The position numbers and the translations under genes are program-made. From Moheibacter sp035515075 (GTDB lineage: Bacteria; Bacteroidota; Bacteroidia; Flavobacteriales; Weeksellaceae), in assembly GCA_035515075.1 (NCBI GenBank), contig DATJBZ010000037.1, forward strand, positions 62,001 to 126,000: a DNA stretch of 64,000 bases, given 5' to 3'. Each line of letters opens with the position of its first letter. The stretch's first letter is position 1. Of this stretch, positions 32,541-40,990 are shown piece by piece. The notes beneath the pieces are model-generated. The model was not told where the DNA came from. It made no database searches and saw only the letters and a program-made list of their open reading frames with translations.

Positions 32541-34457
32541 ATGAAAAGAAATGTACTTTTATTGTCAATTTTGATGATGGCTACAGCTACTTATTCTCAA
32601 GTGGGTATTGGTACGGGAAATCCTAATGTCAATGCTTTATTGGAATTGGATGCCACAGACAACAAAGGAGGCTTGTTGATGCCCAGGGTAGAATTGGTTG
32701 CGACCGATGATGCATCGCCATTGACAGCGCATGTGCAAGGAATGACTTTGTACAATACCGCGACCACGACGGGCGCAAACAGCGTTTCTCCAGGCTACTA
32801 TTACAATGATGGGAGCAAATGGATCAAGCTCAATGCCGGTGGTGGAAGCTCTGCAAATGCTTGGGATTTGGAAGGAAATGCTGACACAGATCCTGATCTT
32901 AATTTTATAGGAACGACGGATAATCAACCTTTGCATTTTAGAGTGAACAATCAGCCAGCGGGTTTAATTGAATCGCGCCCAGACGGAAATATATTCTTTG
33001 GATTGAATGCTGGGAATACAGAAATGGATGGAACTGGCAATATAGGTATTGGCGAAAAAGTCTTAAGTAATACCACACTCGGGTTCAGTAATATTGGGAT
33101 TGGGTACAATGCCTTGTATTTAAATAGTACTGGATTTAACAATTTGGCAATTGGTATGGGGGTGCTTGCAGAAAATACAACAGGAAACAACAATATTGGC
33201 TTAGGTGGACTGTCTTTAGAAAAAAATACAACGGGAGTAGGAAATATTGCGGTTGGGATTACTGCTCTCTATCGCAATACAGAGGGAGAGTTGAATACAG
33301 CAATTGGTTATGCTACATTGTTGGATAATACCATTGGTGGGTACAATACAGCTTATGGCGCAATGGCTTTGGCTAAAAATATTACAGGAAACAATAACAC
33401 AGCTGTAGGAGTGGGAGCGCTTACCAATTCTCTAACCGATGACAATACTTCGCTAGGATTTAAATCATTGCATAACAATACAGAAGGAGTGTACAATACA
33501 GCAACAGGAACCGAAGCATTGTATTCTAATGTTAGTGGTAGTGGTAATGAGGCGCATGGATACCGCGCACTTTATTCCAATATTACAGGGTACTCAAATA
33601 CAGCTTCGGGATTTAATTCGCTGTTTAATAATACTACAGGTGCGCAAAACGTAGCCTTAGGAAGCGAGGCGTTACTGAATAATATCGATGGACGAAATAA
33701 CACGTCGATTGGTGTACGTTCTCTTTATCAAAATACAGAGGGTTATAATAGTGTAGCGGTTGGTCTTGAAGCGCTTGAAGCTAATATTGTTGGAAAAGAA
33801 AATACAGCACTTGGAATGCGTGCATTGTTGGAAAATACGGTTGGAGAATACAATACTGCAGTAGGAAATTATGCGCTTCGAAGTAACGAATCAGGAAACT
33901 TTAATACAGCTATTGGTTATAATGCTGGTCCTCAATTTCAGACGGATTTAAATAATTCAACTGCGATTGGAAGTGGTGCAATTGTAGATGCCAGTAACAA
34001 AGTTCGAATTGGGAATACAGATGTTACCGTGATTGAGGGGCAAGTGCCTTTTACGACGCCTTCGGATGCGCGTTTCAAAAGCAATGTCCAACAAAACGTT
34101 CCAGGTTTGGCTTTCGTCAATAAATTGAATCCAGTAACTTATTATTTTGACAACCACAAAATGGAGCAAAAACTGAGCAAGAATACTGATGCGAAACAAA
34201 GTTCAGCACCTAAAAAAGTTCAAACTGGATTTTTGGCGCAAGAAGTAGAAAAAGCTGCTCAAGCATTGAATTATAGTTTTGATGGGATTAATGCGCCAGA
34301 AAATGAAGATGGATACTACACCTTGTCGTACAGTCAATTTGTGGTGCCTTTGGTACAAGCTGTTAAAGAGCAGCAAGAAATGATTGAAAAGCAACAAGCA
34401 TTGATGGAGTCCATGCAAGCAAAAATAGCCGAATTGGAAGCCAAATTGAATCAATAA
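32541..34457 (+). CDS. Secreted adhesin-like protein with YadA-head-type repeats and S74 chaperone domain
   Basis: 638 residues from MKRNVLLLSILMMATAT; an earlier in-frame Met is rejected because it precedes the signal peptide and sits at the promoter. The signal peptide ends TYSQ. After a beta-rich N-terminal region (about 20-155) comes a block of about 18 repeats of 16-17 residues, pattern NTAIGxxALxxNTTGxxN (about 155-465), as in the heads of trimeric YadA-type adhesins. The C-terminus (about 500-638) is a chaperone-of-endosialidase/Peptidase S74 domain: SDARFKSNVQQNVPGL, then TGFLAQEVEKAAQAL, then a coiled coil (QEMIEKQQALMESMQAKI). Such domains trimerise the fibre and are cut off in phage tails. 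No type IX sorting domain is visible. A role in surface attachment is likely but not proven. Confidence 0.82.
   Translation: MKRNVLLLSILMMATATYSQVGIGTGNPNVNALLELDATDNKGGLLMPRVELVATDDASPLTAHVQGMTLYNTATTTGANSVSPGYYYNDGSKWIKLNAGGGSSANAWDLEGNADTDPDLNFIGTTDNQPLHFRVNNQPAGLIESRPDGNIFFGLNAGNTEMDGTGNIGIGEKVLSNTTLGFSNIGIGYNALYLNSTGFNNLAIGMGVLAENTTGNNNIGLGGLSLEKNTTGVGNIAVGITALYRNTEGELNTAIGYATLLDNTIGGYNTAYGAMALAKNITGNNNTAVGVGALTNSLTDDNTSLGFKSLHNNTEGVYNTATGTEALYSNVSGSGNEAHGYRALYSNITGYSNTASGFNSLFNNTTGAQNVALGSEALLNNIDGRNNTSIGVRSLYQNTEGYNSVAVGLEALEANIVGKENTALGMRALLENTVGEYNTAVGNYALRSNESGNFNTAIGYNAGPQFQTDLNNSTAIGSGAIVDASNKVRIGNTDVTVIEGQVPFTTPSDARFKSNVQQNVPGLAFVNKLNPVTYYFDNHKMEQKLSKNTDAKQSSAPKKVQTGFLAQEVEKAAQALNYSFDGINAPENEDGYYTLSYSQFVVPLVQAVKEQQEMIEKQQALMESMQAKIAELEAKLNQ
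33000..33930 (+). repeat. About 18 tandem 48-51-base coding repeats
   Basis: Inside the adhesin-like gene, units of 48-51 bases encode a 16-17-residue motif with conserved Ala/Gly, Leu and Asn-Thr-Gly positions. The copies have diverged at the DNA level, so they are an old array and not a recent, slippage-prone one. Confidence 0.75.
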
Positions 34458-34489
34458 AAGCTAACCCCAATCAACCCTTAAACAAGAAA

Positions 34490-34524
34490 GCCGTAATTCA
34501 TTTGAATTACGGCTCTTTTTTTTA
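34490..34524 (+). terminator. Terminator after the adhesin-like gene
   Basis: GCCGTAATTCA pairs perfectly with TGAATTACGGC across a two-base gap, followed by TC and a T-run. It lies just before the convergent DoxDA gene. Confidence 0.8.
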
Positions 34525-34534
34525 TACTTAATTT

Positions 34535-35554
34535 TTAAAGGTTTTCTACTTCAGCAGTCCATTTCAATCCACTGATGTCTAGCAATTCCAATTGATAAGC
34601 ATGATTTTTATCTAAATTTAGCTCTTTTAAATCAAAAGTCATCAAAGCTTTGGCGCCCAAAGGAATGATCAAACTGTGTTTCCCAGGTTTTATTTTTGCG
34701 ACATAATCGTTGTTGATTTGTGCCAAATCCAAATTCGCCAAATCATTCTGGTCCCAGGCGATGACTTCGTTACCGTTCTTGTCCAGCAGTCGAATGCCAA
34801 TCAAGAAAGAACCATATACATCCGCGCCTTGCGTACGGTAGATGCGAAAGTTCAATTGATTATTTTCAATTTTCGGTTCAATTAACTCCAAATGTGGACG
34901 AACCGATTTGTTGTGCAAAGTACCGTACACACCGCCATGAAAAAATTGGTTGGTGTACAAAGTCAAACCAAAAATGAACAATGATCCGACCAAAACGACT
35001 TTGGGTAAAGTTTTTTCAGCAATGTTCAATGGACCAGAACCGATATTGGCAAACCATTTTTTCCCTGTGAAGGGAACGCCTTTTCGCATGAGGTATTCGT
35101 CCAAAGAGAATTTACCGCCGCCCATAAAGAATACACTGAAGCCTGAAGCGATGCCCAAAACACCAATTTGCCATTCGTCCAAACAAGTGGTACCAATCCA
35201 ACCAGAACCAAGTAAAATACCCATGGCCAAGAAAAATACACCAATGCTCGCCAATCGGGTAAACAAACCCAAAATCATGAACAAGCCTACGATGGCTTCA
35301 ATGATGGTAAACGCCCACATCGACCACAACAAAGCGTCAGGGTTGAGCACCAAATATTCGATCAGCGGTTTGATGCCCAAAGCGTTTGGGAGAAAGTGGT
35401 TGAATTTTTCGCCGATGTATCCAGCTTCGTTGGGAATCAGTTTGTTGTCTAAAATTAATCTTCGCCAAAAAGCTGAGAAATAAGTCCAGCCGATTACCCA
35501 TCGGATGGCAGTGGCAAATAAGCCAGTATATGAAAATGTTTGTTGATTGTACAT
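34535..35554 (-). CDS. Fused DoxD-DoxA membrane protein (thiosulfate:quinone oxidoreductase-like)
   Basis: 339 residues. The first part (about 1-190) is a DoxX/DoxD-type four-helix membrane domain (WTYFSAFWRRLILDN, LLWSMWAFTIIEAIVGLFMI, LAMGILLGSGWIGTTCLDEW with a conserved Cys). The second part (about 195-339) carries one more helix (LVGSLFIFGLTLYTNQFF) and a periplasmic beta domain that matches DoxA (KNGNEVIAWDQNDLA, IKPGKHSLIIPLGAKA). In Acidianus the two are separate subunits of an enzyme that oxidises thiosulfate to tetrathionate with reduction of quinone; a fused form occurs in Bacteroidota. The activity of the fused form is not established here. It has no partner genes for sulphur oxidation nearby. 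Confidence 0.8.
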   Translation of the reverse strand: MYNQQTFSYTGLFATAIRWVIGWTYFSAFWRRLILDNKLIPNEAGYIGEKFNHFLPNALGIKPLIEYLVLNPDALLWSMWAFTIIEAIVGLFMILGLFTRLASIGVFFLAMGILLGSGWIGTTCLDEWQIGVLGIASGFSVFFMGGGKFSLDEYLMRKGVPFTGKKWFANIGSGPLNIAEKTLPKVVLVGSLFIFGLTLYTNQFFHGGVYGTLHNKSVRPHLELIEPKIENNQLNFRIYRTQGADVYGSFLIGIRLLDKNGNEVIAWDQNDLANLDLAQINNDYVAKIKPGKHSLIIPLGAKALMTFDLKELNLDKNHAYQLELLDISGLKWTAEVENL

Positions 35555-35799
35555 TTTGATTAAAATTTTAAATGAATAAAGAGTGGAAAGGATGCATGAT
35601 CCTCTAATTGCGCTGTAGTGCCTGTTTTTAATTTAGATTGAATTCATTGACATTGAACGAATGTTGCATGGTCACGTCAAAAGCTTTCACGATGTTCTTT
35701 TCCTTTTTATAAATTAAAAAGCATGCAATGAGTGCGTTACAAATCACTCGTTCGGCGAAATAATTTCGTGAACAATTAAAAACAGACCTATTTTAGGTA

Positions 35800-36144
35800 T
35801 CAAATTCGATAGCGTTCGTGCAAAATGAACAAGGGGACTTTTGGGCTTTTCCATGCCGTTGGGGAAAGAAGTGGGGTGGCAATTGATCGGTTTTCAATCG
35901 TTGCCAAACTATTTTCCCCAAAGAATTTTAGAGAAAAGCCATCTGAAGTAGTTTCTTTTTTTTCTGAATGTGGATGGGTCCAGTGGTTACTGCTGGTGCA
36001 GATATTTCGCTGTTTTTCTTTTTTGGCCACTTCCGTCAATGGGATGTCCAAAGCTTTCTTGAATTCTTGTTTGGTGGAACAAGGTAAATTCAAGAAGAAA
36101 ACCAATAAAAACAGCCAACGATATTGAACCAAAAGCTTGTGCAT
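35800..36144 (-). CDS. Small exported protein, unknown function
   Basis: 114 residues. The N-terminus is a signal peptide or single helix (LVQYRWLFLLVFFLNLPCS). The mature part begins KQEFKKALDIPLTEV and contains CTSSNHWTHPHSEKK, a cluster of Cys, His and Trp that could bind metal. Related short exported proteins occur in Bacteroidota, but I know no function. The opposite strand is also open here (35825-36127) but has no signal peptide or family resemblance, so the minus strand is preferred. It is upstream of the DoxDA gene, with 245 bases in between that hold no gene I can see. Confidence 0.5.
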   Translation of the reverse strand: MHKLLVQYRWLFLLVFFLNLPCSTKQEFKKALDIPLTEVAKKEKQRNICTSSNHWTHPHSEKKETTSDGFSLKFFGENSLATIENRSIATPLLSPTAWKSPKVPLFILHERYRI

Positions 36145-36312
36145 GAATTTCTTTTACATTCTGAAAGTGCCAAAAATAGCGGATATTGTGAATTTTCAAA
36201 AGAAATAAAACTTAAAAGTTTCCTAAAATCCAAGAAATTGTATTTTGAAGGTTGAGGGTTGAAGGGGTGTGGTCGTTTCTGTCGTGTATTTTCAAAGCTC
36301 ATGGGAAATAAC

Positions 36313-36320
36313 TATTTTTG
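36313..36320 (+). promoter_or_regulatory. Putative -7 element of the GT2 gene
   Basis: TATTTTTG, 18 bases before the ATG, followed by GCG. The same ten bases, TATTTTTGGC, are the -7 element of the ABC exporter at 39114. A TTG partner at the right distance is not obvious. Confidence 0.4.
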
Positions 36321-36338
36321 GCGATTCAAAACCAATGC

Positions 36339-37331
36339 ATGCAGCCTTTAGTTACGATTTCAATTCCACTTTTTAAATGTGAAGAATTTTTAGAAAAATG
36401 CCTGGAATCTGTCCGAGCGCAGACTTATCCTTACATCGAAGTGAGTTTGATCAATGACCAAACGCCAGATCAATCCGTTCAAATCGCTGAGGAGTTTATT
36501 CAAAAGCATGGTTTAAAAAAATGGGAAATCTACCATTTGGAACAAAATTCAGGTTTGTCGGTGGTCAGAAACAAAGGCATCGATACGGCGAGAGGAAAGT
36601 ATTTGTTTTTTTTAGATTCTGATGATACGATAACGGAAGATTGTATCGAGAAGTTGGTTAAAGTCGCAGAGGGAGAAAACGCTCAAATGACCATCTCTCA
36701 AATTGAATGTGAAAAAGCCATTGATGGAAAGAAGTCATTTTGTTTGGGGAAATTGAAAAGTGAAAATACTATTGTTGATAATGATGAAGCTTTGAAAGCT
36801 TTTGTAAATGGTAAAATCACAAGTTCTGCAGTAAACAAATTGTTTTTAGTGGATTTCTTTCGAAAGAACAAGATTTATTTTGTTCCAGGACTTTTTGCTC
36901 AAGATGAATTATGGACTTTTCACACTTGTTTGCAATTGGAAAGAGTTGCATTTCAGCCCGATGTTACCTATACCTACTTTTTGCATGACCAATCCGTGAT
37001 TCACAATCGAGGGAAAAGGCATTTTGACAATTGGTTTACGATTGGACAGTATATTGATAAAGCTTTGAATGAAGAAAAAGACAAATATCGCAAGCGTCTG
37101 ATTTTGCAGTATTTGATTAAATACAAAAACATGACCTTGGTCATGAATTGGCGTGCGCAAAAGAATGAAGATTTATGGAAAGAATCTTATAGCAATTACA
37201 AAAAAATCAGTTCTTTATCTTTGATTGATTATTTTTCGGCTCAATATTCCAACGAATTAAAGAAAATGAACTTCTTACAAAATTTACCCACAAATTTGGG
37301 GATGAAAGTATTTAAGAAGAGGTGGGATTAA
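36339..37331 (+). CDS. Family 2 glycosyltransferase
   Basis: 330 residues from MQPLVTISIPLFKC; the frame extends to a TTG at 36318, but that lies inside the promoter element. GT2 enzymes transfer a sugar from a nucleotide donor to a growing glycan on the cytoplasmic face. The GT-A fold is clear: VTISIPLFKCEEFLEKCLES, LINDQTPD (donor base), LSVVRNKGID and the metal motif FFLDSDDTITED (residues 93-96). The catalytic region continues as LFAQDELWTFHTC. First gene of a glycan cluster; it overlaps no gene, and the GT8 gene follows after 20 bases. Confidence 0.9.
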   Translation: MQPLVTISIPLFKCEEFLEKCLESVRAQTYPYIEVSLINDQTPDQSVQIAEEFIQKHGLKKWEIYHLEQNSGLSVVRNKGIDTARGKYLFFLDSDDTITEDCIEKLVKVAEGENAQMTISQIECEKAIDGKKSFCLGKLKSENTIVDNDEALKAFVNGKITSSAVNKLFLVDFFRKNKIYFVPGLFAQDELWTFHTCLQLERVAFQPDVTYTYFLHDQSVIHNRGKRHFDNWFTIGQYIDKALNEEKDKYRKRLILQYLIKYKNMTLVMNWRAQKNEDLWKESYSNYKKISSLSLIDYFSAQYSNELKKMNFLQNLPTNLGMKVFKKRWD

Positions 37332-37351
37332 TAATTTATAAAAAAAGTGCA

Positions 37352-38278
37352 ATGCGAAAATTTCCGATTGTCTTTACATGTGACAACAATTATTTTAAAT
37401 ATACATTTGTAGTAATTGCTTCAATTTTACACAACTCCAATAAAAATATCTTTTATGAATTCAATGTAATAAGTGAGGATATTTCAAGAGAAAATGAAAT
37501 AAAGGCTGAGAAGTATATCAAAAAACATAAAAATGCTGTCATTAAATTTGTCAAGTTAGAAAACATTGACAAAGCTCAATTTCATTTAAATTCATATATG
37601 AGTGTTGCGACATATTATCGTTTTTATATTCCTGAAATATTTAAAGCATACGAAAGAATATTGTATTTAGATAGTGATTTGATTGTTGATTGCGACATAT
37701 CAGAGTTGCTAAACGCTTCATTTGAAGATAGGTTGGTGCTTTGCTGTTCGAGTCCTTTTATTTTAAAAAAAATCAAACGAAAAAACAGTGAGGATTTTCC
37801 GATTGAATATTTCACAAATGTTTTGAAAATGAATAATCCAGAAGAGTATTTCAATGCTGGGGTTATGGTCTATAATGTGAGAAAATCATTAGAACTAAAC
37901 ATTCAAGAAAAGTTGTTTACTTCACTTTCCGAGATTGAAAAACCTAAACTTCAGGATCAAGATTTGTTGAATTCAGTTTTATCAAGAAATGGAGGAATTA
38001 AATTAATTGATCAGAAGTATAATTTGACAAGAGCGTATAAAATCACTTCTAACAGAATATTATTCAATGCGGTTAAAAAGAAATTAAACCTTAAATTAAA
38101 GAATCCATTATTTTACATTTATCATTATGTAGGAAAGGAGAAGCCTTGGCAAAAAAAAGGCATTGACAGCGAATTGTTTTATTATTATGCTTCAAAGACT
38201 CCATTTTACAAAGAAATACTGAAGAGTAATAATCAAAAACATCAATCAATTTTAAGGTTATTGTATAAATGGATTTAA
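37352..38278 (+). CDS. Family 8 glycosyltransferase
   Basis: 308 residues from MRKFPIVFTCDNNYF. GT8 (LgtC-like) enzymes transfer glucose or galactose with retention. Visible motifs are YLDSDLIVDCD (Asp107-x-Asp109 metal site), EYFNAGVMVYNV (acceptor site) and the C-terminal HYVGKEKPW that contacts the donor phosphates. AT-rich, like the rest of the cluster. Its stop overlaps by four bases the stop of the convergent kinase-like gene. Confidence 0.9.
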   Translation: MRKFPIVFTCDNNYFKYTFVVIASILHNSNKNIFYEFNVISEDISRENEIKAEKYIKKHKNAVIKFVKLENIDKAQFHLNSYMSVATYYRFYIPEIFKAYERILYLDSDLIVDCDISELLNASFEDRLVLCCSSPFILKKIKRKNSEDFPIEYFTNVLKMNNPEEYFNAGVMVYNVRKSLELNIQEKLFTSLSEIEKPKLQDQDLLNSVLSRNGGIKLIDQKYNLTRAYKITSNRILFNAVKKKLNLKLKNPLFYIYHYVGKEKPWQKKGIDSELFYYYASKTPFYKEILKSNNQKHQSILRLLYKWI

Positions 38279-39030
38279 TTACTAAGTTCTTCAATAAACT
38301 TATTGATTTTTTTACTGTTAAGTTCTAATGAGTCTTGGGTGTTAATTCGCAAGATAGGAATGCCCATATTAAACATAATTTCTAAAAACTCTTCTTTTTC
38401 TTCCAAATCCCTTTTTACAATGTCGTACAATTCTTCAATGGATTTTCCTTTATGATGGGAAACAGTTCGTCCTGTTTTTTCGCTTCTGTCGATGATTTGA
38501 TTTACAATTTTTTCTGGAGTTGAATAGCAATAAATAATTGCTCTGTTTTTTAAGAAAAATTGAAATTTTTCTTGATTCTCCTCATTCATTTTTAATAATG
38601 AATCTTGAAAATTATGCAAAATTCCCTCATCAGAAACAACAATCGAATTTTTATTGCTATTAGCTATTAAAATGTCTTCGTTGATGGTTTTGTAATTCCA
38701 ATGCGCCATTCTTAATTTGTCAGTTTCCAAAATGGTTAAATTTTGAATGTATTCCCATTGGATTTTTGCTAATTTCTGATAAAAAGAAGAATCATCTGTT
38801 AAGTAATTGGCTTCTGTTTTTCGATTGAATCTAATGAACTCTTGAATTGTCCAAAACTTTTTTTCTTTCAGTAAAGAATGGTATAAAGTTGATTTTCCCA
38901 CGCCAGAAACTCCTACTAATTCAACATAAATTGGTTGTTGATGTTCACCGAATTGAATTGAATTGAATAAAGGTTTTCGATAAACTTCTAAACCGAGTAA
39001 ACTGAAAATTTTATTAGCTATTTTCTCCAA
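38275..39030 (-). CDS. P-loop kinase-like ATPase in the glycan cluster
   Basis: 251 residues. A Walker A motif, ELVGVSGVGKSTLYHSLL (P-loop residues 40-48), follows a short N-terminus with a hydrophobic patch. Further blocks are NSIVVSDEGILHNF (a possible Walker B with Asp-Glu), IIYCYSTPEKIVNQIIDRSEK (a Lid-like Arg region) and a C-terminal Lys/Glu-rich helix. The layout is that of small-molecule or nucleotide kinases of the P-loop kinase class. It lies between two glycosyltransferases and an exporter, so it may phosphorylate a lipid or sugar intermediate, which is inference only. Not a known family to me. Confidence 0.7.
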   Translation of the reverse strand: MEKIANKIFSLLGLEVYRKPLFNSIQFGEHQQPIYVELVGVSGVGKSTLYHSLLKEKKFWTIQEFIRFNRKTEANYLTDDSSFYQKLAKIQWEYIQNLTILETDKLRMAHWNYKTINEDILIANSNKNSIVVSDEGILHNFQDSLLKMNEENQEKFQFFLKNRAIIYCYSTPEKIVNQIIDRSEKTGRTVSHHKGKSIEELYDIVKRDLEEKEEFLEIMFNMGIPILRINTQDSLELNSKKINKFIEELSN

Positions 39031-39093
39031 ATTTTAGGCTTAAATTAAAGGCCAAAAGTACTATAAAATAACTTATTAAACCATAAGTTGATC

Positions 39094-39121
39094 TTGTATT
39101 CGTAGATTTTGAGTATTTTTG
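39094..39121 (+). promoter_or_regulatory. Promoter of the PglK/MsbA-like exporter
   Basis: TTG at 39094-39096, a 17-nt spacer and TATTTTTG at 39114-39121 match the consensus. The ATG is 36 bases downstream. Confidence 0.65.
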
Positions 39122-39157
39122 GCGGTTTGTACCCAACCTTAAATTTATTTATTATAG

Positions 39158-40966
39158 ATGGCAACAATCAACAGCATAAAAGATCGACTAGCTGCAAGTT
39201 TCACCACTTTATTTTACTTCTATAAATATTTGAGGTGGAAGATTTTTTATTTGCTTTTCTTCAATTTCATCATGGTCTTATTGGACAGTATTGGGATTAC
39301 CATGTTTGTTCCTTTGTTGCAAATTGCTGATGGAAATAGCCACAATTTAACAGGAGGAAATAAGAAGCTTTTTGATATAGTAGAAATGATTTTCGGATTT
39401 CTGCATCTTAATGTGACTGTTTTCAATATGTTGTTATTGATTGTTTTGGTATTCGTTGCCAAGGCGATTTTTGTGTATTTTACTTTGAAATACCAAGTCA
39501 ATGCGTTGCAAAGTATTGCGCAATCGATTCGAATTAAATTAAGTTTAGGTTTAAAAGATTTGTCTTTCAAGGAGTTTGTGACAGCGGACATTGGGCGCAT
39601 TCAAAATTCATTGACAGGAGAAGCCTTTACTGTTGCTTTGGCTTGCAATCAATATTTGGATACCATTAAAAATGGAATGACGGTGGCTATTTACCTCGGT
39701 TTTGCTTTTTTTCTGGATTGGAAATTTTCCATATTGATCATCACAGGCGGTTTGATGACCAATTTTGTTTACCGAAATTTTTATAACAAAACCAAAGCTT
39801 TGTCTAGGGAAATTACGAGTAACAACCATAGTTTTAGTAAAATAGTGATTGAAAGCATCAATCATTTCAAGTATTTGAAAGCTTCAGGAAGAAACAAAGA
39901 ATACACCAATCGTATGATTGATCAGCTCAATGTTTTGATCGAAAACAAAATAAAAGTAGGTACGCTCAGCGCTAAATTACAATCGCTTAGAGAACCGATG
40001 ATGATTTTGATTATTTGTGGCGTAATTGCTTTACAAGTAACGGTTTTCAAAACAAGTTTGTCTTCGGTCTTGATTATTTTGGTGTTGTTTTACAGAGCGA
40101 TGGGCTACATCATGAATTTGCAATCGTCTTGGAATGGTTATTTAGGTTCGATTGGTTCTTTGGAAAATATTCAAAGTTTCGAGAAATTTTTAGAAGACAA
40201 TAAAGAGTTAAAAACAGGAAATAAGATTTTACAACATATTCAAACCATAGAATTAAACAATGTTGGTGTAAGTTATGGTGATTTCAAAGTTTTGCAGAAC
40301 ATCAATTTGAAAGTTCAGCCCAATCAATCCATTGCTTTTGTAGGAGAATCAGGTGCCGGAAAAACAACTTTGGTCAATGTAGTTTGTTCACTATTGGACA
40401 TTGATTCAGGAGAGTTTCATGTCAATGGGATCAATTTCAAAGAAATCAAAAAATCATCGTACAGAAGTAGAATTGGTTACATTACCCAAGAGCCTACGAT
40501 TTTTAATGCGGATATTTTTGATAATGTGAGTTTTTGGGAAGAAAGAACGCCTGAGAATTTGGCGAAATTCTGGAAAGCCATTCAAATGTGTAGCTTGGAG
40601 AATTTCATCCATAGTTTACCTTTGAAAGAAAAAGAACTGTTGGGGAACAACGGCATCAATGTGTCTGGTGGACAAAAACAAAGAATTTCTATCGCGCGCG
40701 AATTGTACAGAGAAGTGGATCTGTTGATCATGGATGAAGCAACTTCTGCTTTAGACTCCGAAACCGAACAAGAAATCAAAGACAGCATCGAGAGTTTGCA
40801 AGGAAAAGTAACCATTTTGTCCATTGCACACCGACTTTCAACCATTAAAAATGCAGATACAATTTATCTGATGGACAAAGGGCAAATTACCGCTTTTGGA
40901 ACTTTTGAAGCGTTGAAAATACAATCGGATCACTTCAGGAAATTGGCTGAATTGCAAGGGATGTAA
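39158..40966 (+). CDS. Type IV ABC exporter (PglK/MsbA-like glycolipid flippase)
   Basis: 602 residues with transmembrane and ATPase domains fused. The N-terminal half (about 20-330) has six helices. The nucleotide-binding domain has Walker A GESGAGKTT (396-404), the signature NVSGGQKQR, Walker B LLIMDEATSALDSE and the switch His in IAHRLST. Proteins like this flip lipid-linked oligosaccharides or lipid A from the inner to the outer leaflet. Its place beside GT2 and GT8 suggests it exports the glycan they build. The substrate cannot be decided from sequence. Confidence 0.88.
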   Translation: MATINSIKDRLAASFTTLFYFYKYLRWKIFYLLFFNFIMVLLDSIGITMFVPLLQIADGNSHNLTGGNKKLFDIVEMIFGFLHLNVTVFNMLLLIVLVFVAKAIFVYFTLKYQVNALQSIAQSIRIKLSLGLKDLSFKEFVTADIGRIQNSLTGEAFTVALACNQYLDTIKNGMTVAIYLGFAFFLDWKFSILIITGGLMTNFVYRNFYNKTKALSREITSNNHSFSKIVIESINHFKYLKASGRNKEYTNRMIDQLNVLIENKIKVGTLSAKLQSLREPMMILIICGVIALQVTVFKTSLSSVLIILVLFYRAMGYIMNLQSSWNGYLGSIGSLENIQSFEKFLEDNKELKTGNKILQHIQTIELNNVGVSYGDFKVLQNINLKVQPNQSIAFVGESGAGKTTLVNVVCSLLDIDSGEFHVNGINFKEIKKSSYRSRIGYITQEPTIFNADIFDNVSFWEERTPENLAKFWKAIQMCSLENFIHSLPLKEKELLGNNGINVSGGQKQRISIARELYREVDLLIMDEATSALDSETEQEIKDSIESLQGKVTILSIAHRLSTIKNADTIYLMDKGQITAFGTFEALKIQSDHFRKLAELQGM

Positions 40967-40990
40967 ATTTCATGAAATTTATCAGATTTT

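Noticed and set aside
33000..33930. Regular repeats considered as a CRISPR array or a slippage locus
   Set aside because: The repeats are coding, are diverged from each other and have no unique spacers.
34950..35483. A 177-codon plus-strand frame over DoxDA
   Set aside because: Shadow of the fused membrane protein; no signal peptide, motif or promoter.
35825..36127. Plus-strand frame of 100 codons opposite the small exported protein
   Set aside because: It lacks a signal peptide and known motifs, while the minus strand gives a good signal peptide and a plausible mature protein.
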